The notes under the pieces are model-generated. The model was not told the origin of the DNA and did not search any database. It was given only the letters and a program-made list of their open reading frames with translations. Positions 56,851 to 64,000 of a stretch of DNA of 64,000 nucleotides are shown here, piece by piece. The stretch is from Chinchilla lanigera (taxonomy: Eukaryota; Chordata; Mammalia; Rodentia; Chinchillidae), in the NCBI RefSeq assembly GCF_000276665.1, contig NW_004955476.1, positions 8,728,478 through 8,792,477 on the forward strand, in the 5' to 3' direction. The position numbers were made by a program, and so were the translations under genes. How positions within the stretch are numbered: the first letter of the stretch is position 1; each line of letters opens with the position of its first letter.

Positions 56851-59494
56851 CTTGTGAGAGGTGTTCACTAGCAATCACAAGTCTCCAGATGAGAGCCCAG
56901 CTGATTCTCGGGAGGCAATGGGAATTTTCAAAGGACTGCCTGTGTGTAAACTGTGGTTGCGTTTTACAGAGAGAAGCGTGCCAAGTGTGTGGAAGAAAAC
57001 CAGGCAATTTCTGACGCTGTGCGCTCTCCTCACTACCTCCCAGGCTTGCTGCCCAAGTTATAGATAGAGTTGGGGTATCGTATCTTTTATCTTTCCAGGG
57101 TCAACCTAGTTTGCTAATATGAAGCTGCCTGTCATCTTCCAGAAGGGTGCATGTGTCCACCATGCCGCTCTTCCTACACACTTCAAAAGCCCTATGACCC
57201 TTCCTTTAAAAATTCTTAAATGTGCCAGCCCACACAGAGCACTGCCTTTTTTAAAGAAACTATTCTTTCAGTCTTGTGCCTCTTAAAATAGTAGGGTCTG
57301 GATAGCTGTCACATCAAAAAGTATAGCTCAGAGGTGGAAGTGATCAACTGAGGCTGCTTTTATTAGAATATTCGAAGAAATATTCTGGTCTGAGCATGGA
57401 AAAAAGGCTGGTACTGAATAAAAACACTGTGCTGCCGAAAGGGAGATTTGTGTGTGCGTGTGTGCGTGCGTGCATGCGTACGTGCATGCGTGCGTGCATG
57501 TGTGTATTTCATTTCTGTGTTTCATTTTTGGTTTTTGTCTACAAAAATCCTACTTCAAAAAATCCTGCCTGACACTTTAGATAGGAAGATTCTTCATTAA
57601 GTGAAGCCCAGTTCTTGTTTTGAAAAGTGAATGTTCTTGTAGGGTTTACCCAGAATTTGACTGCTAGGAGGGGCTTAAAGCTGACCCAGGAGGTCGGTAA
57701 GCTGGTGTCGACTCCGTCTTTCCAGAAAGAGCTTCCTCCCAGCTCAGCTCAGCTCTCCAGGTCTCTGGGGCTACCTGAGGGTAGGCACTGCTGCAGAGGG
57801 GTACCAGTCCACTAAAGCCAAAGTTCTCCCTAAGGATGCCACTGCTAGAACTGCTAAGATGGAAAGTGAGAATGCTGGCTTCCCTCCTGAGGGACAAGGA
57901 CGTTCTTCTCCCTCCAGCTCTGCTCCATGCTCCTCACATTGTCCCAAAGCAAAATGTTCTTTCATCTTCCTGGAGCAGTTCAGTCCCAGGCCAAGAGCTC
58001 ACATGTCTTTCCCTGGCAGTGAGAGACTGTTCTTCCTCCTCAAGGAAGTCTACATCTGGCCACTTGAGAATGCGTTTCCCCAAGTGCTCATGTTACCTAC
58101 ATGTGTCTCCCTTTTAAGTGACTAACCAGCCACACTCCACAAACGTGCCTTTGATAAGAAAGGGTTTTGCTGTTTGTAACCATTGTCCTCCACACACAGC
58201 ACTGGCAGGCCTAGGGCAGGCGAATATAATGTACAGTGCAGAAAATTTTTAGTCTCTCAGCAATATCCACAGGAAGTCACCCAAATACTTTTCCTAGTCA
58301 TTTTTGATCCAGACTGAGTTAGCCTGAGAAGAGATCCAGGAATCTTCTCTTGTGATCTCCTTCTGGCTTTGCTTTTTCACCTTCTCCTCCTGGCCTGTGC
58401 CAAAATTCCTTGCTTGCTTCCTTTTCTTTCCCTAGTGTAGCGCCCATTTCTCAAATTCATCACAGCTAAGCACATACAAGCCAGATACGACATGCCTGTC
58501 TCTAGCAGCGTCGTGTCAACGTGGCATGTGAAACAGCAGCTCTCCCACCAGCACCAAAGAGGAAAAAGAACAACAGGGAGAAGTGGACACACAAAGGATC
58601 TCTCAGGTCACATCCATGTCTGTTTAGATAAAAAGGTTCAGCGCTAAATATGAATTAAAATCTCCATATTTTTCCAGAAGAGGATCTGCAGCTTTAAAAT
58701 GGCAAGTTCCCCAGTTTTGGTGTTTCTGATCTCAAGGTGAAGATTCCATCTCAGGCTCATTTCAAGAAACCTGGGCAACCCTAGACCTCCATGGACTCTA
58801 TGAGAAGTAGTTCTCATAAGCTTTTGGTGGAAGAACAGGACTCTGTCCTGAGATGATGGCTTTCACTGCATGGGTAAGAGCTGCCCACCAAAAAGCCATG
58901 GGGACTCAAACTGAGAGTGGCTGAAGCAAAATAGAGATCATCTTCCTTCTTGTGGAAAATTCTGAATCTATGCAGTCTGAGCTGGCTTGTAGCTGAGTTC
59001 TGAGACATCCTGGGTAACTAGGGCACTATCCAAGCCATTTCTCCACCATGTACCCATTAGCCCAGGAGGATACAGGTTAGAGCACTGTGGAGGAGAAGGG
59101 GAAGCCAGTCGAGGGCCTTGTATCTCCTGAAGATGCTACAGGTGCCCGCCACGTGCTAGTCATGAGGTTTCACTTAGAACATGACTCTTCCTAGCTTTTA
59201 AGGAAGGTGAGGTATTTACTGTCTGTTCTGGGCAGCCATATGCCCCCACTAAACATCTATTTCTACAGGAGACTAGAGGGAGGATGAAAATAAGGGGGAA
59301 ATCATCCATTGTCTCCACACTGTACTTCTGAAATTGCTATTTCTGTACTAAAAGTAAACTCCAGTGCCACCTCTAATAGAATTCTTTAAATTGTATGTTT
59401 TTATAAAAAAATTGAGCTCAGAGTCAAAATTCTGCCATTCACTATAACCATAGGCAACAGCTCAATGTTTTAATGCTGTGTTGTTGCATCTTTA
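56851..59494. other. Unique sequence with one microsatellite
   Basis: A (TG/CG)n-type tract lies at 57445-57505. The opposed frames at 57627-58125 and 57664-57965 are unassigned. No transposon or gene was recognised in the rest. Confidence 0.35.
57445..57505. repeat. (TGCG/TGCA)n alternating purine-pyrimidine tract
   Basis: Alternating TGTGCGTGCGTGCATGCGTACGTGC-type sequence, strictly purine-pyrimidine alternating and CpG-containing, so prone to Z-DNA. Confidence 0.85.
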
Positions 59495-59845
59495 CAAGGT
59501 ATGATCAGAAAATGAATGCTGCTGCTGAGTGCTACTCAGGAAAGAAAGCTCATAAATCACGATGGTGGGTCCTCATCCATTTTTTCTGGTTTGGGCACTC
59601 TGCAGTTTCAGAGTGCCGGGTAACTGTTTTGCATCCATTCAGGACATTGAGGCAGCCACACAGCTCAATTAAAGACACTTGTGGAAGAAGATTTCCAGAA
59701 CTGCTGCAGAAAGTGTCATATCCAATGGGATAAGGGTGTTTGATGTAAGAGAGAGGATTTGGAGGGGATTAATGACAGTGTGTCTTTTACTGCAATAATT
59801 TTTTTAAAAACCTAAACTTTCACCATATGTTTTGCTCACATCTCT
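59495..59845 (+). mobile_element. Mariner-derived MITE (351 bp)
   Basis: TA at 59493-59494 and 59846-59847. The left terminal repeat CAAGGTATGATCAGAAAATG pairs with the right end (reverse complement AGAGATGTGAGCAAAACATATG). The interior decodes a decayed transposase C-terminus (LRQPHSSIKDTCGRRFPELLQ) followed by GATTAATGACAGTGTGTC and TTTTACTGCAATAATTTTTTT. It is an internal-deletion derivative in the normal orientation. Confidence 0.8.
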
Positions 59846-60551
59846 TAAAATGCTTTAGTGCTGACTCTAGCACTTACACATTGAGCGAAACTCCACTCCT
59901 CCTCTAGTGTCAAGCTTTTTAACAAGCCCCCTTGTATTAATGGTTCACTACTCAGTGTCCCACCTTTGTCTTCCACTCTCAACGTGCTGCTTCTTCAGCT
60001 TCCTCCTTTTGTTCTCCCCTGTCCGGGGAAGGAATCAAATAGATCTCAGCAAACTTTAAGCCAACACATTTTGGTGTTGAATCATGATGATCATGATGCC
60101 TTTCAGTCCCTGGATGTTTCTGACCCCTGGGCTATTTCCATGGCAGAAAACAGGGATGCAGGAGTCCCTGTGTACCCTCTGGAACTGATTCTATGCCAGT
60201 TACTCGCTGTGACATTAGGTACTTTTGTGTATTTCTCTAACTCGTAACATTTCATTTCTAATGTATAGTGATTGTCTTTCTTGTGGCTGGGATACAATAC
60301 CAGACACCCACTACTTGAAGGAAAAGATGTTTATTTTGGCTTACACTTTATGGGGGTTTCAGTCCATAGTCAGCTGGCTCCAAAGTAGGGTGGCATGGCA
60401 GAGGAGAAGCAGTCCATGGCATGGCAGATGGGAAGTAGAAAGAGATGAAGGGAGAAAGGACAGAGATAGACCTTTCCAGGCCATGACTGCAATGTCCCAC
60501 TTCCTCCTACCAGGTTTCACCTCCCAGCATCACATTTAGGTGTAAACTCAT

Positions 60552-61191
60552 TGTATCAGTGAGGGTTTATTAGAGAAACAGATATAACACAAAATATACA
60601 AATGCATAAGAAATTACAAGGTTGACTTACGATGGTCAGCCACAGAGTTGGCTGAGGAAGTGTGCAGAGGGTGTCTGCATGCTGGAGGCTGATGGGTTCA
60701 CTTCCAGGTATGGAGCTCACTGCAGTTTTCTGTGCAAGGAGCCGAAGGGGCCGCAAAGAAAAGCCGAAAAAAACAAAACGGAAAGCCGAAAAAGCCCAAG
60801 CAAAAACCAAAAAAGCCGGCCCAAAAACCAAAAAAAGGCCGCCAAACCGAAACAAAGACTAGAGTTCCTTGGAAGAAACAGCAATCACTCCTTGCTCATT
60901 TCCCTTTTATTGTACGCAGGCTACCCTCCCTGAGGGAAGGTCCTGTATACCTTCCCCATGAAGATTCATCTTCATGCCATCCTCTTGCACAGGCTGAGGA
61001 TGTTTACAAAGTGAAAACCCTGGCCCCCTGCTGAGTGGCTTGGTTAAACTTCTAAACTTCTCAAGTTGACACAATGAACAACATCCTAGAGCAGGAAGGG
61101 CACGTCCTCTACACCCTAGGATGTAGAGCTGCTGAGTTACTTAGTTAAGCTTCTAGTTTCCTCAAGTTGACACAATGTATCAACCATTACA
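60552..61191 (-). mobile_element. Nested solo LTR (ERVL/MaLR-like), antisense
   Basis: On the minus strand it starts TGTAATGGTTGATACATTG and ends CCTCACTGATACA, with the duplication CTCAT/TTCAT (60547-60551 and 61192-61196). The end block (TATCAGTGAGGGTTTATTAGAGAAACAG on plus) matches the common mammalian LTR end 'TATCAGTCAGGGTTCTCCAGAGAAACAG'. It holds a U3-like duplicated unit of about 50 bp with a period of about 103 bp (61028-61079 and 61131-61182) and a T-rich minisatellite at 60742-60856. Confidence 0.8.
60742..60856. repeat. AAGCCGAAAAA-type minisatellite inside the nested LTR
   Basis: Irregular repetition of GCCGAAAAA, GCCCAAGCAAAAACC and GCCGGCCCAAAAACC units. It creates Lys/Pro-rich frames on the plus strand (about 60732-60930) that resemble histone H1 tails only by composition. 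Confidence 0.75.
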
Positions 61192-61310
61192 TTCATAGTG
61201 GACTAATCCACTGATGAATATCACACACCCATGATCAGTCACCTCCCAAAAGTCTCACCTATGTGCATATGAGGCCTTGGAAAGACATCTAGATATAAAC
61301 CATAATAACA

Positions 61311-62253
61311 TGTAGTTCATAAAGTTGCTGAGAACGTTAGGCCAAAGGTTTAATGACTGTAAACATTTATCACAGTGACTAAATAATGGAAAAGGATTCT
61401 GCCTTCAGAGATCATGCTGAAGCTGAAAGATATGAAAGCACTGTCATGTGTGGGTTTGTGTGTGTGTGCACAGAAATAAGATGCAATTTAGGTGAGAAGT
61501 AAATAAGCAAGAAGATGTAACAGCAATTACTGGCCATGTGCAGTGTGTGCTGGATTTACTGCTGGCCCCACAGTAGGTTATTTTTCTTTCACCATAGCCC
61601 ACATGAAGCAACAGTCTATTGTTAATTACTGAAATGTACGCACCACCCTCAGTGCTGTATGCTTCAGTTTCCAGAAACCTGCCAGCCAGCATCAAAGAAA
61701 ATAAAATCCAGAAGTATTTACAGAATGTGTACTCTGTGCAAGATACAATTGCTATAAAGCCTAGGAGGTATTTTCAGCTTTGTGCATTATCAGTTGACTG
61801 ATACCAAATGTACTGACTTTTTCCTGGAACACCAGGATGGAATATTCAGAGTCCTATTGTTGTTTTTAAAGGAGCTCCTATCGGGCTAATTCTAGGCCAG
61901 TTTCCTCTATCTTGCTCTGAGAGAAGAAAATGCAACAGAGATGAGAGTCTGGTTTTGTTTTGTCATTTCAGTGTCTCATCTGATGAAATAAAGTTCCATC
62001 TGACTGCCCACTGGATGAGCACAAGAAGTTTCCCTGGTAATAAGAAGACTTACCCTCCTGACCCCTAGCTGAAAAATATCAAAAACAGTATTGCATTTTC
62101 CTATGAGCAAGCACTGCCAACTCTCGGGCTTTTCATTTTATTATTTTTCTCAGTTGTATCAGCCAATGAAGGCTGGCAATGTATAATGCACATGGCCCAG
62201 ATGTCAGACAAATTGTGACTCTGCAAGTTTACTCCTCAGCCTGCAAGTGGTAT
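61311..62253. other. Unique AT-rich sequence
   Basis: A short TG tract lies at about 61457-61470. No gene or repeat family recognised. Confidence 0.35.
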
Positions 62254-62574
62254 GCCAGCCTGTCCAACAGAAATATGATAGGAGCCATTAAATGACTTTT
62301 TTGAAAGTTACATTTTAAAGTAAGGCAAAAGTATAAAGGAATACGGGAAGTTTTCAGTCAATAACATGTGCTCTTATCATAATATATCCAAAATAGTATC
62401 TTTTCAAATATAATCAAGACAAGAATTATTGAGCTATTTTACCTTGTTCCTTATTTTGTCTTTGAAATCCAGTGTATATTTCATAATAATAGCATGCCTT
62501 AATCTGCATCAGATAGTTTTCAAGTACAGAATAACCACATGCCATTGGCGACTACCGTATTGGACAGTGGAGAG
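62254..62574. mobile_element. Ancient non-autonomous DNA transposon, both ends present
   Basis: Inverted ends CTGTCCAA (62260-62267) and TTGGACAG (62560-62567). The interior follows a common mammalian element: TGTCCAACAGAAATATGATAGG, TATATCCAAAATAGTATC, GTCTTTGAAATCCAGTGTATATTTC and CTACCGTATTGGACAG. It is almost complete. Superfamily not assigned with certainty. Confidence 0.75.
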
Positions 62575-64000
62575 TTATACTGTCATTGTTGGGTTCTTTG
62601 GTGTGCTAAAAACTAATAAAAATTTGGTATTTTCTATGGAAATATTATATTATACAGATTACTTATTATGCTGTAATTTTAAAGATACACAATTTAATAA
62701 ATAAATAAAACAAAGAAACAAAATATATTAAACATTTTAGAACTTTACATCACAAAACATGTCTCTCATAGGCGGAAAAAAAAGAAAAAGTTTATCAGAC
62801 TGCAGGTGTGACAAGTACTTTATCAAGATATCAGCACAGATAATTTCTTACCTACATTCAGACATGAAAAAACTATTTGAAAAATAATCTTTGTAAATAA
62901 AAAGATATAGGCTTTTGACTATATGTACAGAAATTTGTCAACAGTTGAGGATACCGGTTGACCAGAAATCTCAGAAGCCAGCTGTGCATTTAAAATGGAA
63001 CAAGGTGAGAGTAACCACTAGACAGGTGCTGGGAACTAAGGAAGCACAAGGCAGAACATACTAGGCTGAGCCGAGTGCTGAAACCATGTTGGGGCCACGG
63101 CTTCTAGAAGTGATATCTCACTGGCCTCTTGGAGGACTTCTAGGAGCAGCTTCCGTGCAGAGGGATGAGACACATGTATGAGGCACAGGGATGGAATTTT
63201 GTGTCCCTCCAGCAGCAGAAAAAAAGCACCTGTGATTTGGGAAAGTGTAGCGGTGCTTTAATCTAGTCCAGGGGAGTGGAGCAAGTATCCCTGAACAATA
63301 TTGAATATTTGGTTAGGTGTGGAGTTAATTAATATTAGTGTGTCAAACTCTAAGGGAGTTTTATTTCCAGAGGGCTGGAAGAAAAGGGAGGTATGTCAGG
63401 CAGTTTTCAGATGGGAAAGCAGAAATCACTCCTAGTGGGTAAACCAGATGGAACCCAGGGGAAGTGGTTACCCAAGAGTTAGAATAGTTGAGGACACCCC
63501 AGACAGGCACTGAATCACCAGAGAGGTCAGAAGCAGCGGGAAGCCTGACCCGGTCACAGCATAGGGACACAGGTGAGCCCGCTCCAGACAGGGATTTCCT
63601 CACCAGCTAGGATCGCACAAGAAGGAGACCTTGGGTGAGGGATGGAGCCAGGGGAAAGCAGCTGCTGGCGGGAGAAAAACGGAAGCAGAAGGAAAAGGCA
63701 AGCGATGTTGCTACTTCCTCCACTGGAAAACAAAAACTCCTCATGGAGCAGTGCCGGAAATGCAGCTGCAGCAATCCTGTCTCTATAGCTTGGAGCAGGA
63801 CAGGGCTAGAACAGGGGTGCAACTGAGGACAGACAGGCTCATCCCACCTGCACCCGCTCCTGCCACCCACTGCAAGCTCTGCCCTCCTGCCCGGAGCTGG
63901 GACTACACACTCACACACACACACACCATACTCCGGCCTACAGCCAGGCCCTGGGTTAATGCTCTAGAGCTCCTCTCTCCTCACCTTCTGGTGGTGTTTC
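62575..64000. other. Unique sequence
   Basis: AT-rich to about 62900, then moderately GC-rich. A short (CA)n tract lies at about 63909-63927. Short frames at 63361-63603, 63607-63924 and 63635-63826 overlap on both strands and are not supported as genes. Confidence 0.35.

Larger units (their letters stand above)
60269..61310 (-). mobile_element. Outer MaLR-type LTR, antisense, split by a nested LTR
   Basis: On the minus strand it starts TGTTATTATGGTTTATATC and ends ...AAGAAAGACAATCA. It is flanked by TATAG (60264-60268) and TGTAG (61311-61315), a 4-of-5 duplication. The 3' part carries GAGCCAGCTGACTATGGACTG and AAAATAAACATC (polyadenylation signal). It is the fourth copy of this LTR family in the window. 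It is interrupted at 60552-61191. Confidence 0.8.

Noticed and set aside
60662..61034. Lys/Pro-rich plus-strand frames resembling a histone H1 tail
   Set aside because: They are translated from the A/C-rich minisatellite within an antisense LTR. The resemblance is compositional only.
1..64000. CRISPR array, bacterial operon or phage features
   Set aside because: There are no regularly spaced direct repeats and no dense coding. Repeat content is typical of a mammalian nuclear genome.

Overview
The window looks like repeat-rich intergenic or long-intronic DNA from a non-murid rodent. The key evidence is five copies of a young tRNA-derived ID-type SINE, each with box A and box B motifs, an A-rich tail and clear target-site duplications. 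They sit among old placental repeats: L1, L2, MIR, MaLR/ERVL LTRs, Tigger/MER2 and hAT elements. I saw no typical mouse B1, B2 or B4 copies. The ID subfamily (GCGGCAAAGCG... in box A, GGTACCGG before the tail) would be diagnostic if compared with beaver, squirrel or hystricomorph libraries; I lean towards a beaver-like lineage only as a guess.

Layout. 1-12.9 kb: mostly unique sequence with a TG microsatellite, one old ID-like SINE, L2, MIR and MLT1-like pieces. 12.9-14.9 kb: an old sense-strand L1/HAL1 body carrying an ID insertion. 15-24 kb: largely unique sequence with two ID copies, a rearranged mariner, MIRs, a decayed coding-like stretch on the minus strand (20.2-20.7 kb) and a splice-flanked exon-like segment (21.94-22.07 kb). 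25-35 kb: LTRs, a palindromic mariner, an L1 on the minus strand broken by another insertion, MER2 and an ID copy with a long poly-T. 36.4-38.6 kb: a strong CpG island, the only promoter-like landmark, with no recognisable protein gene attached. 39.8-44.9 kb: MLT1 LTRs, a complete non-autonomous Tigger-like element and an L1 3' end. 45-64 kb: unique sequence mixed with L1, mariner, LTR and hAT pieces, including an LTR with a pure (GCT)18 tract and an LTR-inside-LTR nest.

No intact protein-coding gene, rRNA, tRNA gene or CRISPR array is supported. The long open frames at 37-38.5 kb run on both strands and in several frames at once, as expected from high GC content. The most interesting structure is a mariner-like family with at least four copies. 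Two of them, 12 kb apart, share the same internal head-to-head inversion point next to the transposase C-terminus, which suggests that a fold-back derivative was itself mobilised. All family names come from pattern recognition without a database search, and the boundaries are approximate unless a target-site duplication is given.
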